Source: Selaginella tamariscina (Eukaryota; Streptophyta; Lycopodiopsida; Selaginellales; Selaginellaceae). Taken from it: a DNA stretch of 64,000 nucleotides. The notes beneath the pieces are model-generated. The model saw nothing but the letters and a program-made list of their open reading frames with translations, was not told the origin of the DNA and made no database searches. Below, piece by piece: positions 1 through 12,544 of this stretch. Each line of letters starts with the position of its first letter. The first letter of the stretch is position 1. A program made the position numbers and the translations under genes. The stretch is from NCBI GenBank assembly GCA_003024785.1, contig PUQB01000109.1, forward strand, positions 334,272 through 398,271. The letters are read 5' to 3'.

Positions 1-413
1 TCTCCATCTCCATCTTTTCTGCAGTAGAAATTATTAGAAAAAAAAAAAAAAACCCACCAAAACCAGACTCACGGTTGTCTTGTTCTTCTATTCACATGAA
101 GAAAAGAGCGACCATAGAAGGACTAAGTGGTCTTATAAGGAATTAAAAAGGGCTTTCCCAACAAATAGGAATCCACAAAACTATATTCAGCACCGTTAAG
201 CCAAAAATAGCGGGACACACCCTAATTAAGGTTTCCTTAATAAATAGCTTATATTCAGAATATTCTGAGTATATCTATTATATTATTATTATTAATCTAT
301 ATTTGGTATTGAAGTTATAAGTTTAATATATTTTAATTTTTTAGGAAATATAAATTTGTATACTATTATATATAATTTAAAATATAAAAAATGAGAGAAT
401 TATATATATATTT
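1..413. other. AT-rich left flank, start of duplicated block
   Basis: No gene is visible. The part from about 185 onward ('ttaagccaaaaatag', 'cttatattcagaatattctgag') recurs at 7506-7640, so the segmental duplication begins well beyond the 3' end of the squalene synthase copy. Confidence 0.6.
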
Positions 414-549
414 TTAGCGTGTGAAAGCAGCTATCATGAGTGCGACCTGCACGTCATATTTGTCAACAACTTATTAAACTAAAAGTCAATCTTTACATAC
501 CACAAAGTCCTCCTTTTCCTTCCTTCCTGCACAAGTTGTACATAAATAA

Positions 550-577
550 ATATTACACACACACACACACACACACA
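550..577. repeat. (AC)n microsatellite
   Basis: Pure AC dinucleotide run in an intron of squalene synthase copy 1. It is GT-like in the inverted segment of copy 2 near 8625-8643. Confidence 0.9.
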
Positions 578-680
578 TGAATGGATGTATGTATATAAAA
601 TATTCATATTAAAGTCGTTAATGTTTTCAATGAGCACCTGACTTGTAATTAAACTCTACATAGTTACATCATCTGTTTAT

Positions 681-717
<37 letters not shown>

Positions 718-1502
718 TATATATAAACTGAATGGTATGAACACGTTCACACACCTTGTTTTCTAGTGGGTTTGGAAGTATAGAAAGTTCCAATACGCTT
801 GAGACAAAATATGTGATTCATATTTACATTACGCATGTTCACACACGTACACACACATTGTATTGATTCGCTCTTGCTTTTAGTGCCTTGAGTATATACT
901 CGAGGGCAAACATTGTATATATATAATATATATATTAGTTTACCAGAAGCCGTGTTCTTTACATGCATCTTGAATATCTTCCACACGTTTTGTTGTGATC
1001 GACGCCGAAGGGTCGTTTTTATCTATCTGTAAACACCAGAAATCATCCGTTCACGCACTATAGAGAATATATAAATAGTATAAAACAGAATAAAATATTA
1101 CTATAGAGGATAAGCATTGCGTGTGTGGGTCACCTTTGATGAGATTACAGTGGTACAGTCATACAAGGCACGACCGAGACCTACCAGAAAATACAAAGAA
1201 TTATGCTTGACTGGACTTCGTAGTCAATAGAATCCGTATTTATATTATAACGATTGTGTGCATAATAATGGAGATGCATATGGTATAGAATACACCCAGA
1301 TACAACATGCATTGTATAGGTGAGTGTGCGATATACCTAACTAAAACACATACTTTGTGTGTCACTTTTACAACCCCTTTGAAAACTTGCGGGTTGTTAT
1401 AGCACAAAGAAGCTGGTGATGCCATTACCTGCAGTAAAAGCATGTACCTATATAATAATACTCATTGTATGTGTGTTTTCTGTCGAATGATACGACACAC
1501 AG

Positions 1503-1512
1503 ATATATATAT

Positions 1513-1558
<46 letters not shown>
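1503..1558. repeat. composite (AT)n(GA)n microsatellite
   Basis: AT run followed by a GA run in the intron between exons 8 and 9 of squalene synthase copy 1. The same intron in copy 2 (8892-8940) and copy 3 (36183-36202) carries CA/GA runs of different length. Confidence 0.9.
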
Positions 1559-3149
1559 CGCACTCACTATACGTCCTGCAAAGCTTGCCTGTGGGATTGC
1601 AGAGAATCGAAAGACAGAGGAGTTTTTGAGCTTGGACAATGTGTCTTAAGGAATCCGTGATCATGTGATTGAGGCACTGTACACCTTCTGTCTCATTGTC
1701 CTTGTCCTTGAAGTCCTGGTCATGAAAATTATATACATACGTGAATCATTATATTATTAATATCATTAGAGCATATTCCATACACATTTGTTTAATAACA
1801 TCCTATATATGACAACATCTCTGTATGTGTATTTAGTTATTATATTAACTTGATTATAATGTATACTAATAAACATAACTAGTAATATAATTATTATACA
1901 TATAGTATCAGCGAGGCGTGAGTTTGGTGCATAGTTTCCCCATATATCACGGGCGTGGTGCCGGGATCTCGTTAATATCTTCTAAATAATCCCGTATTAT
2001 GCTTGACTTTCTGCAGGACATACTAAGATTAATCACATGCTTTTAATATGATAGAAATTAATAAAATACCTGCAAGAACAGGCCCATCGATAGAGAAAGA
2101 CTGTAAGCTGTCGTTGTGGGCTTCTATAATACTCTCATCGGGATTCTCGAGCCCAGAAGAGTTAAACAAATGGGACAAGCCAATACAGCACATAATAATA
2201 TTCAGCTACCGTCAACACCTGAAGTAAGTTGCTATCAAACTATGACATAAGTAAAGTATGATATATAAAAATAAGTATCGAATATGTACCTCTTTTCTAG
2301 TAAACTCCGCCATTCCGTGTCCCATCTTGTAATGTCCGATATCACCTGCTGATAGCTGTAAGGCATGTCGATGTGTGAATGTCAGAAAGAGATACATGTG
2401 TGCGTGCGTGCGTGCGTGCGTGTTATATTAGAAAAGCATTCACGTACTCTTTTGATAATTGCAGACACTGCCTGCGGAATAAAGAGAGCATCAAAGACAC
2501 CTATATATAAATACTCACATATGAACTCCAGTTTGGATCATCCAGGTGCTTGTAGAACTCCTCGACAACTGCTGTCTTTGTTTCCACAGGAATACTCATA
2601 TCAGGAACATGTATATAGCTCCTGTCTAATGTAAACTCACCAACAGTGTTCTAGAGCTCGCAAAACAACGTAGAAAATTGCAAACCTGTAACGAAGCAAG
2701 AAACCCATCGTATATATGTGTGTATGTCTCTAAATTATATATTACATACATGCCCTGTGTGTGTCTGTGTCTGTGGGCTCGCACGCAACTAGTTATCAAT
2801 CAAAATGGATTCGATAACTCTCAGTGAACTCTCATGAGTTCTCCCTCAGGAAGCACGACTATGAAATGTGCGTGTGTATGAGAGACTACTAAACCGTCCG
2901 ACAGGTAAAATCTATCAAACGCACTACATATATAAACCTATCGCGCACACACACACACAGATGATTGTGTAAACATCCCAAAGCTAGCTCATTAACCAAG
3001 CATCGAGGCGACCGCACTGACGGCATCTATGGAATGAACAGCAGGATACTTATGAAAACCTCATACATACAAAACAGGAAAGACACATAGACACGTGTCA
3101 AGTACAGTGTCTTTGACGGAGACATATACGTAATATATGTGTATGTCCC

Positions 3150-3150
3150 C

Positions 3151-3198
<48 letters not shown>
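3150..3198. repeat. composite (GT)n(GA)n microsatellite
   Basis: GT run followed by a GA run in what corresponds to intron 1 of squalene synthase copy 1. Shorter homologous tracts occur at 10662-10694 in copy 2 and 38110-38133 in copy 3. Confidence 0.9.
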
Positions 3199-3365
3199 TA
3201 CATATATGTACATGTACGTGAATGTTGAACCGGTAACCTATAGAGAGCGCGTGTGCGTGTATGTGAGTGATATAGATACACACAGTGTGTATGAATTATG
3301 TGATATATAATATAATGGTTTCTATAGTTTACCAATATACAAATTAATTTTCGAAGAAAATTACC

Positions 3366-4958
3366 TGGTGATGGTCGAGATTCTCGAGAAGGACCATTTC
3401 TTCCCTGCCGACTTACTTATCATCTCTTCAAGCTACCCAGATGGTATTTGCTACGTGGAAACGATGAACCTTGACGGCGAGACAAACCTCAAGGTAAAAC
3501 AGCACTAGAAATAACAGCAGGGATAACAGAGGAAGGCCAGCTTGACATGTTTGATGCTTTTGTCAAGTGTGAGACCCAAACAACAACAGCTTGTACACGT
3601 TCATAGGAACTCTCGACTACAACGAATATATAAGCTCTCTAGGTCCGCAGCAGCTTCTCTTACGAGGGTCCAAGCTGCGGGAACACCAGTTTGTATATGG
3701 GGTGGTTATCTTCAGTGGGCATATCATGAAGAATGCCACTGAGCCTCCTTCAAAGCGTAGTCGGATACAGCGGAATCTACTTCCTCTTCAGCTTGTTGCT
3801 CCTGATTTCAACCATTGGATCCGTGTTTTATGGGGTACATATGAAGAAGGAGATGCCCAGATGGTGGTACATGTATCCAAGTAATGCACAAGGTGTTCTA
3901 TGATCCCGGAAGACCAGTTGCTGCAGCATTTTGACATCTCTTAACAGCACTCATCCTGTATGGCTATCTCATACCTATCTCACTTTATGTCTCCATAGAG
4001 GTTGTGAAGGTGATTCAAGCAAGTTTCATCAACTCAGATTGCCATATGTTTCATGAGGAGACTAACAGGCCAGCTCGAGCTCGGACTTTCAACCTGAATG
4101 AGGAGCTTGGACAGGTGGATACTATCTTGTCTGATAAAACTGGTACTCTAACTTGCAACTCGATGAGTTTTCTGAAGTGTTCCATATCTGGGACTCCATA
4201 TGGACGAGGTGTGACAGAAGTCGAGAAGAGCAATGCAAGGAGGCTCTCTCAGGAGCAGTACACTGAGGATTTGGAGTCTACAGAAGGAGATAATGAATCG
4301 GGTGTTAAAAATGGTTGGGCATTTTGTTGAAGGATTTACTTTTAAGGATGAGGTGGGAATTGGATACACGAGCCTAACGTGGAAAGTATCAAGTTGTTTT
4401 TCCGTATGTTAGCTGTTTGTCATTCTGCTATTGCTGAAGAAGACGAGAAAACTCATGAAATACATTATGAGGCAGCGTCCCCAGATGAAGCTGCCTTTGT
4501 TATTGCAGCAAGGGAGTTCGGTTTTGCAAAGGCGCTGATAAGTACGTTGTAATATACATTAATATAATATATCTAAGTTTATGAGTATAAACCAGACATG
4601 ATAGTGTATATATAGGTACACACACATACATACATACACATATAACTTGTGTGTATAGTTTTTAACAATGTTATCCTACAGTGTGATTATGGACCGGCTT
4701 GGTGCAAATGGTCGTGAACATGAAGAAGCTACGAGAGTACACCTTGCAAAGTACGCAGATGCTGGCCTTCGCACGCTTGTGCTAGCGTATCGAAAGCTGG
4801 ACGAAGAGGAATATACTCAATGGAATGAGACTTTCCAAAACGCAAGGAACACTGTTGGTGTGGAGCGAGAATCTCTGCTTGATGCTGCAGCAGAATTGGT
4901 AGAGAGGGATTTGATCCTAGTTGGAGCAACAGCTGTGGAAGACAAACTACAGAAAGGG
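3366..4958 (+). pseudogene. P4-type ATPase (phospholipid flippase, ALA family) fragment
   Basis: P4-ATPases flip aminophospholipids from the outer to the cytosolic leaflet. In order the fragment shows the actuator-domain block 'NLDGETNLK' (about 3470-3492), a stretch ending 'SLYTFIGTLDY' and 'GVVIFSGH', membrane segment M3/M4 with '[17 protein letters not shown]' (about 3960-4012), the phosphorylation loop '[16 protein letters not shown]' with its catalytic Asp (about 4120-4165), '[12 protein letters not shown]' of the nucleotide domain, and 'VIMDRLGANGREHEEATR' to 'TAVEDKLQKG'. One GT-AG intron fits at 4542-4681, and a donor sits at 4959. M1-M2 and everything after the nucleotide domain, including the hinge and M5-M10, are absent. 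There are several single-base frameshifts (for example near 3505 and 3570) and a deletion between 'REFGF' and 'CKGAD'. I read it as a non-functional remnant. It meets the transporter fragment tail to tail. Confidence 0.9.
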
Positions 4959-5039
4959 GTAAGCATACTAACGTTTTACATATGTGTGTTTATAAATAGA
5001 CAAGAATAGTAGTAATACAATTTATGTTATACCAAACAC

Positions 5040-7444
5040 TCAAATAAAGACATTATAACCAATATCACAAGCCTTATCCTTGGGTACCTCAAGAACCACC
5101 TTACTCTCTCTGAAGATGAACTTCAAAACTTTGTAGCTTTTCACCATAAACCTCTTGAAAACATTTGAATCTTCACGCGGCATAAGCTTTGCACGCCCCA
5201 GGAGATAAATCACACCTGAGCCTCTAGTAGACTGTCTCATCTCTTGCACAAACGCAAGTTCATTGTTAATTGGAGCTGTAAAAACGTTCCTGTCATTTCT
5301 TCTGTGTTCTCCATCATCACCAAGGTCGTAAACGTCTATACTGGTGCTGCTACCTTCAGGAAGACCTTCTACCTCTTCTCCCTCATGTAAGCTATGTGAT
5401 TCTATAAAGCTTGCCAAGTTTTCAAACATCAGATCTTCAAACTCCGCCTTAGAAACCTCATCTCTGTACCCATACCTCACCACACACCTGTACATACGCA
5501 AGTCCGGTGTACCCACGCGCTTAAACACGAATCTCTCCTCTTCTGGTACATTGCAAACTGGTAGGTACTTGATTGTCACCAATATGACAACTGCGTGCAT
5601 GGCACCGGAGTTCCCACATGATGAGCAAGAACATACGGTATCCCTTCAACGAGGTTGGTGTATACCAGGCCCACACCAGGAGTACGAACAATCTCCCGGT
5701 TTTCTAAGAACCCTGGCATCCAATTGGCAGACAGGTGGTTACTCATCGCAGACTTGATCTGCTTGTGACTACCGTAGAACCACGTCAACATGACGTACAA
5801 TACAACTGCAGCGAAACACATGGGAAGCCAGCCACCATCCGTGAACTTAACCATTACCGCTGACAGATATCCAAGCTCAAGTATCGAGAACACACAAGTA
5901 CGCTAAAACGCCGAGGAAGTTCCACTCCCACACAAGCAGCATGATGGTGGACGTGAAGATCGTGGTCACGAACATGACAGAAACCACACATATACCGTAT
6001 GCATTTCCCAGCTTGGTGGTGGTCTGGAAAATAAGCGTGATCGATGCATGCCAGTGCCAGAACGCGTTTGCCTCTGGTATATAGACTTGCCCTGGGAACT
6101 CCTGGAGGTGTGGACAACCTTCACACGGGGGAAGCAGCCCATTGAGTTTGCCTGCTTGAGGATCTGGAACACAGCTGAGATCATCGCCTGGCTGGCTATG
6201 ATAGCGGAAAGAACTGCCAACACAAACATTGGCCAGTAAACCGCTGCAGTCTTGGGGATGGCATTGTAAAACGCTTGACCAACGTCCTCCGGGTGCTTCA
6301 TCAGATACGCAGCTTGTCCACTGTAGGCGAGCAGGAGAGAAGGGTAGACACACAAGCTGAAGGCCAGCCTTATCGAATTCGCCGTGAAGTGTCCCAGATC
6401 AGCGAACATAGCTCAGTTCCAGTTATGCACAGCACCACGCCTCCGAGCGAGATGAAAGCATGCTTCTTCTTGGAGATGAAGTAGTCAACTATGTACTTGG
6501 GATAGAAAGCTCGTAGAATCCTGGATCATACTTCAACATGTTGTAGAGGCCGATTATCGCAATAACAACAAACCACAAGGTTAAAACTGGTGCAAAGATA
6601 AACCCAACTCTGTCCGTCCCATACCTCTGGAGTGCAAATAATATGACCAAGACAGCTATGGAGATGCCCATGATGCATGCTGATGTAACGAAGGGACTTT
6701 GACTTGGATCCCTTGCACAGCGGAAATGACAGAAATTACCGGAGTCAGTGTACCATCGCCAATCACCATGCATGTTCCAAAACAAGTTACAACGAGTAGA
6801 ATCAGCTGAATGGCTTTAGATCCTTCCATGAACATCTGTAACCCTTGTCTAACCTTGTCTTGGATTGCTGTGTAACAGTTCTGAAACTCGGCAGACTGTA
6901 CGTGGAGACCGATGTATCTTCTGGACGTGGTTTAGCCCCGAATACAAGCCCTCCAACTTGTATGCTTCTACATAGCAATGAGTAGAGGGCGAAAGTGCCA
7001 CCCTCACCGTTGTCACTAAAAGATAAGACAAGAAATACATACTTAATCAACGGACTTAGAGTGAGTGTCCATAGTACGAGGGACAAAGCACCGAGTATCT
7101 CTTTCTCCTTATCAACTATGCCATTGGGGAACGTACTACTGAAGGTATACAAGATGGACGTGCCAACATCTCCGTATACAACTCCCAGAGATTGAAAGGC
7201 AAGCCTCAAGGTAACAGCAGTTATTAAGTAATTGCTCACCGTATGCTTTGTCACTGGAGGCTTTGCCTGTTCTCCTGCTGCAACCTGTTGTTCTCCTGCT
7301 GCGACCTGTTGTTCTCTGCTGCGACCTGTTGTTCTCCTGCTGCAACCTGTTGTTCCCTGCTGCGACCTGTTGTTCCCCTGCTGCGACCTGTTGTTCTTCC
7401 TCGCCACCATCTTTCTGTGCTGGATTTGAAGTGTCTTCAGACAT
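5040..7444 (-). pseudogene. KUP/HAK/KT potassium transporter, intronless and frameshifted
   Basis: Plant KUP/HAK proteins carry K+ (usually with H+) across plasma or vacuolar membranes. The ATG is at 7442-7444 and the TGA at 5040-5042. Conserved blocks in order: '[16 protein letters not shown]' (TM1), '[16 protein letters not shown]', 'CFGTCMVIGDGTLTPVISV', '[18 protein letters not shown]', '[15 protein letters not shown]', '[16 protein letters not shown]', 'FTDGGWLP', then a soluble C-terminal domain with 'RYGYRDEVSKAEFEDLMF' and the usual ending '..DIGYNVFI'. No intron is visible over about 2.4 kb, whereas plant family members usually have several. This suggests a retrocopy (inference). About six reading-frame changes are needed, each by one or a few bases. 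The N-terminus contains a variable EQQVAAG heptad repeat. Confidence 0.9.
7262..7396. repeat. 21-bp minisatellite in the transporter N-terminus
   Basis: About six tandem units of 20-22 bp, read on the minus strand as EQQVAAG. Units of 20 instead of 21 bases shift the frame within the array. Several reading frames across it on the plus strand are shadows. Confidence 0.85.
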
Positions 7445-7851
7445 TTGAGTCCGCTATTAGGAACTAAAGGTTTTAACTATATATATAGTAAAATATAAAA
7501 ATATTTCAGCACAATTAAGCCAAAAATAGAAGGACTTAGCTTATATTCAGAATATTCTGAGTACAGTGTAGGCTATATCTATTATATTATTAATATTAAT
7601 CTATATTTGGTAATTTAAGTTATAAGTTTATGTTTACAAAAATATATTTTAATTTTGTTAGGAGCTTGGGGACAGGTACCGACTCCTTTTATTGAGTAGT
7701 TGCGATAGCCTCTGGAGACTAGTAAAGATAGTTTAAAAACTAATGTTTTCTTTCACTACAGAAGATTATATAAATTATAATTCCTCAATATTTTTATGTT
7801 CAATTATTGTTAAATTTGTATACTATTATATATAATTTAAAAATAAAAAAT
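7445..7851. repeat. AT-rich spacer, duplicate of the left flank
   Basis: No coding signal. 7506-7640 repeats the block near 185-340, and 7770-7815 resembles 34765-34830 next to copy 3. This ties the three duplication units together outside the gene. Confidence 0.65.
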
Positions 7852-10187
7852 TTAACGCACCAAGCGTGTGAAAGCCACGGCTTCTTTGTGCTATAACAAC
7901 CCGCAAGTTTTCAAAGGGGTTGTAAAAGTGACACACAAAGTATGTGTTTTAGTTAGGTATATCGCACACTCACTTACACAATATGCATGTTATATCTGAC
8001 CATATGCATCTCCATTATTATGCACACAATCGTTATAACGGATTCTATTGACTACGAAGTCCAGTCAAGTATAATTCTTTGTATTTTCTGGTAGGTATCG
8101 GTCGTGCCTTGTATGACTGTACCACTGTAATCTCATCAAAGGTGACCCACACATCCTCTATATTAATATTTTATTCTGTTTTATACTATTTATATATTCT
8201 CTATAGTGCGTGAACGGATGATTTCTGGTGTTTACAGATAGATAAAAACGACCCATTCAAGATGCATGTAAAGAACACGGCTTCTGGTAAACTAATATAT
8301 ATATATACAATGTTTGCCCTCGAGTATATACTCAAGGCACTAAAAGCAAGAGCGAATCAATACAATGTGTGTGTGTACGTGTGTGGACATGCGTAATGTA
8401 AATATGAATCACATATTGTTGTCTCAAGCGTATTGGAACTTTCTATACTTCCAAACCCACTAGAATACAAGGTGTGTGAACGTGTTCATACCATTCAGTT
8501 TTTATATATACTTTGTATAAACAGATGATGTAACTATGCAGAGTTTAATTACAAGTCAGCTGCTCATTGAAAACATTAACGACTTTAATATGAAATAATT
8601 TATATACATACATACATGTGTGCTGTGCGCGCGTGTGTGTGTGTAATCTTTATTTATGTACAACTTGTGCAGGAAAGGAAAGCAAAAGGAGGACTTTGTG
8701 GTATGTAAAGATTGACTTTTAGTTTAATAAGTTGTTGACAAATATGATGTGCAGGTCGCACTCATGATAGCGGTCTTGTTCCTCATGGGTCTCGCTCATT
8801 ACCTGCAGTAAAAGCATGTACCTATATAATAATACTCATTGCATGTGTATATATTTGTTTGTGTGTTTCTGCCGAATGATACGAAATTCCACACACACAC
8901 ACACATAGACATATAGAGAGAGAGAGACACACACACACACGCACTCACGTATACGTCCTGCAAAGCTTGCCTGTGGGATTGCACAGAATCGAAAGACAGA
9001 GGAGTTTTTGAGCTTGGGCACGTACAGCATGCAATCTGGAGCATCCGTGATCATGTGATTGAGGCACTGTACACCTTCTGTCTCATTGTCCTTGTCCTTG
9101 AAGTCCTGGTCATGAAAATTATATACATACGTGAATCGTTATATTATTAATATCATTAGAGCATATTCCATACACATTTGTTTAATAACATCCTATATAT
9201 GACAACATCTCTGTATGTGTATTTTGTTATTATATTAACTTGATTATAATGTAATAAACATAATAATATAATTATTATACATATAGTATAAGCGAGGCGT
9301 GAGTTTGGTGCATAGTTTCCCCATATATCACGGGGCGTGGAGCCGGGATCTCGTTAATATCTTCTAAATAATCCCGTATTATGCTTGACTTTCTGCAGGA
9401 CATACATTATTAACTAAGATTAATCAATGGTTTTTAATATGATAGAAATTAATAAATACCTGCAAGAACAGCCCATCGATACAGAAAGACAATGTAAGCT
9501 GTCGTTGTGGGCTTCTATAATACTCTCATCGGGATTCTCGAGCCCAGAAGAGTTAAACAAATGGGACAAGCCAATACAGCGACATAATAATATTCAGCTA
9601 CCGTCAACACCTGAAGTAAAAAAGCAAAGTTGCTATCAAACTATGACATAAGTAACGTATGATATATAAAAATAAGTATCGAATATGTACCTCTTTTCTA
9701 GTAAACTCCGCCATTCCGTGTCCCATCTTGTAATGTCCGATATCACCTAAGGCATGTCGATGTGTGAATGTCAGAAAAGAGATACATGTGTGCGTGCGTG
9801 CGTGCGTGCGTGTTATATTAGAAAAGCATTCACGTACTCTTTTGATAATTGCAGACAATAAAGAGAGCATCAAAGAAAAGCTTCTTTCTCAAGATATAGC
9901 GTACATGCCAATGAGTATGTATGTCGGTGTATTGTTAGTCATATATACGTTCTCTGTGTGTCTACGTACACCTATATATAAATACTCACATATGAAACTC
10001 CAGTTTGGATCATCCAGGTGCTTGTAGAACTCCTCGACAACTGCTGTCTTTGTTTTCACAGGAATACTCATATCAGGAACATGTATATAGCTCCTGTCTA
10101 ATGCATGTTTATGCATATTTATAGATATTAGCTTTAAACTCACCAACAGTGTTCTAGAGCTCGCAAAACAACGTAGAAAATGCAAAC
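7852..10187 (-). pseudogene. squalene synthase pseudogene, copy 2, with internal inversion
   Basis: The same exon series as copy 1. On the minus strand: 7852-7876 (last codons and stop), about 8967-9114 (exon 8), about 9286-9403 (exon 7), about 9459-9612 (exon 6), about 9690-9750 (exon 5), about 9990-10070 (exon 3) and 10144-10187 (exon 2, one extra base). The block 7877-8796 is reversed. On the plus strand it carries the rest of exon 9 (about 7877-7935), an exon 10 remnant (about 8098-8142), a shortened exon 11 (about 8242-8293), exon 12 (about 8429-8471) and the first 42 bases of exon 13 (8755-8796). Exon 4 and exon 1 are missing. The lesions exclude function. Confidence 0.85.
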
Positions 10188-11315
10188 CTGCAACGAAGCA
10201 AGAAACCCATCGTATATATGCGCGTATGTCTCTATATTATATTATTACATACATGCCATGTGTGTGTCTGTGTCTGTGGGCTCGCACGCAACTAGTTATC
10301 AATCAAAATGGATTCGATAACTCTCAGTGAACTCTCATGAGTTCTCCCTCAGGAACACAAACTATGAAATGTGCGTGTGTATGAGAGACTACTAAACCGT
10401 CCCGACAGGTAAAATCTATCAAACGCACTACATATATAAACCTATCGCGCACACACACACACAGATGATTGTGTAAACATCCCAAAGCTAGCTCATTAAC
10501 CAAGCATCGAGGCGACCGCACTGACAGCATCTATGTAATGAACAGCAGGATACTTATGGAAACCTCATACATACAACACAGGAAAGACACGTAGGCACGT
10601 GTCAAGTACAGTGTCTTTGCCGGAGACATATACGTAATATTTGTATATGTCCTTGCGCACGCGCGCGTGTGTGTGTGTGAGAGAGAGAGAGAGATACATA
10701 TATGTACATGTACGTGAATGTTGAATCGGTAACCTATAGAGACCATGTGTGTGTGTGCGTGTGTGCGTGTGCGTGTGCGTGTATGTGAGGGATATAGATA
10801 CACACAGTGTGTATGAATTATGTGATATATAATATAATGGTTTCTAGGAAGAAAAATTATTGGTTATACAGATATAAAATTAATAATGAAACTAATTAAT
10901 TATTGTTGTTTAACTCATATGTTACAAACATGGTGATGTGGGTTTTCAATCCACGTACATACACGTACGATGTACATTTAAATTCGTATTGTTTTAAGTA
11001 TAAACAAGTATATTACAATACGTGTGTGTGTGTGTGAAATATACACATATTATATAATTCTATATTTGACTTTATATATAAACTATGTTCTTTAAGTTAT
11101 ATTTAATATTAAAATTCAGTATAAAACAAATAATTGTAAGGTGAGTTAAAATAAACACTGTCATATACATGCAAATATACCATTTGCTAATTTTCTTCAT
11201 AATATATAAAAACTAGGATACAGCTTCATACTGTGAAAGATCTATGTATAGTAATATACAATGATTAAATCCGTAGTCGAAAAATGCTACGAAAATGTTT
11301 AATTATTAATTTAAT

Positions 11316-11392
11316 TACTAATTTATTAATTATTAATTTAGTTTAATTATTAATCCATAACATTTTTTTACTACGGCATATATCACTGGTAA
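11316..11392 (+). repeat. dispersed AT-rich repeat, inverted partner at 43451-43530
   Basis: About 77 bp ending 'actacggcatatatcactgg'. Its reverse complement occurs at about 43451-43530 downstream of the LRR gene. It could be the end of a MITE or other small DNA element. No target-site duplication could be fixed by eye. Confidence 0.5.
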
Positions 11393-11565
11393 TATATGAT
11401 ATATCAGCTCCCAAAATTATCAATTTCTAGTTTAATTGTTCCTTTAATTTTTTTATCTTAATAAGTTTGAAACTCGTAACATGGTGTGTATATACGTAGT
11501 CAACTGTCGTCTTTCTCGTGCATTTTACGTACATACATAAATATTTTTTAAAAATAGAAAAAAAA

Positions 11566-11567
11566 AT

Positions 11568-11630
<63 letters not shown>
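11566..11630. repeat. composite (AT)n(GT)n microsatellite
   Basis: About 15 AT units followed directly by about 15 GT units in AT-rich spacer. Confidence 0.9.
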
Positions 11631-11631
<1 letters not shown>

Positions 11632-12544
11632 ATAATATTTTATTAATCAAGTAACCTACTAAGATTTTCCATCTAATGTGTTTGGCGAGTGACAATTGCC
11701 AATTAGGTTGCAAATTGTATTTTATATTATTAAAAGATTATCATCTAAGTATTTAATTATTGATTATAGTTTATCATTTGATTTTATAATCCTTTAACTT
11801 CCTTCAGGAAATCTGAACCGTCCATTAACAGAATTTAAGTATATTCTTCGATGAGACAAGAAAATCTTTCTTTTATTGTGTGGTAAAAAGTTAATAAAGC
11901 AGACGAAGAGGCAAACTATTGAACCTAATTGAAACTGAAAATTCCTAATGATTTTAAAATTAATACTTCTCATGGATGTAAGATAATCGTTTATAGGGTC
12001 AATAAATCAATATTTGCATATTCTTAAAAAGTAAATTTTTCTTATAAAATTTTTAAATAAATATTTACACAATCTTAAAAAGTTTTTTTTTTTTTTTATA
12101 AAATTTTATAAATAAATATTTACATATTCTTAAAGAATATTTATATTTTTACAGCTTAAATGTCTATATGATTCATAAATATAATATCATTAAAGAGAAA
12201 AAAGCAATGTAAAATAGAAAGAAATTAAGACAAAACCACATTATAACAACAAATTAAAATTACACTTGTGAATTCAGTGTGACATTATAAATATTATTGT
12301 TAAATTTTAAATTTTAAATATAGGTTTAAAATTTTAATATTTAAATCAAATGCAATTCCTAACTGATTTTAAAATTAAAAATAGAATACTTAAACTTATA
12401 AATTATAAACTTAATTTTAAAAATAACATATATAATGTAAAAAATTAAACTATATAATATATGGTTTAAAGTATATACTTTAAATTTGAGATTTAAAAAT
12501 AAAGAATACATTAATCGATAAAAAATAGAGTTCAAAATATATTA

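Larger units (their letters stand above)
414..2685 (-). pseudogene. squalene synthase pseudogene, copy 1
   Basis: Squalene synthase joins two farnesyl diphosphates to squalene on the ER membrane, the entry to sterol and triterpene synthesis. Exon remnants seen, from the 3' end: 414-446 (C-terminal membrane exon, shortened, stop at 414-416), 755-797, 944-1026 (contains 'DKNDPSAS'), 1134-1177 (truncated), about 1362-1428 ('SLCYNNPQVFKGVVK'), 1589-1715, about 1911-2010, 2070-2218, 2290-2355, about 2519-2602 and 2641-2685. Damage seen: exon 4 missing, 4-bp deletion in exon 5, extra bases in exon 2, 20-bp deletion in exon 8, loss of the exon 3 acceptor and the exon 9 donor, and no exon 1. The right end at about 3345-3365 runs into the P4-ATPase fragment. 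The family call rests on several independent conserved blocks. The pseudogene call rests on multiple lesions that cannot all be sequencing errors. Confidence 0.85.
10188..12544. repeat. right part of duplication unit 2, AT-rich
   Basis: 10190-10850 matches intron 1 of copies 1 and 3. 10850-11690 is AT-rich sequence with no match in copy 3 and replaces exon 1. 11690-12544 matches 38693-39835 (for example 'gacaattgccaattaggttgca' at the left, 'actttaaatttgagatttaa' at the right). No gene is seen. Confidence 0.65.

Noticed and set aside
944..1026. 2-oxoglutarate dioxygenase N-terminal exon
   Set aside because: 'VEDIQDACKEHGF' looks like the DIOX_N pattern, but the neighbouring exons and the order fit squalene synthase, where this is the segment after the last catalytic helix.
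3027..3335. reading frames rich in THTH and SLSL
   Set aside because: Translations of GT/GA microsatellites in squalene synthase introns.
7232..7467. Cys/Leu-rich plus-strand frames
   Set aside because: Antisense of the EQQVAAG minisatellite in the transporter gene. The composition is a product of the repeat.
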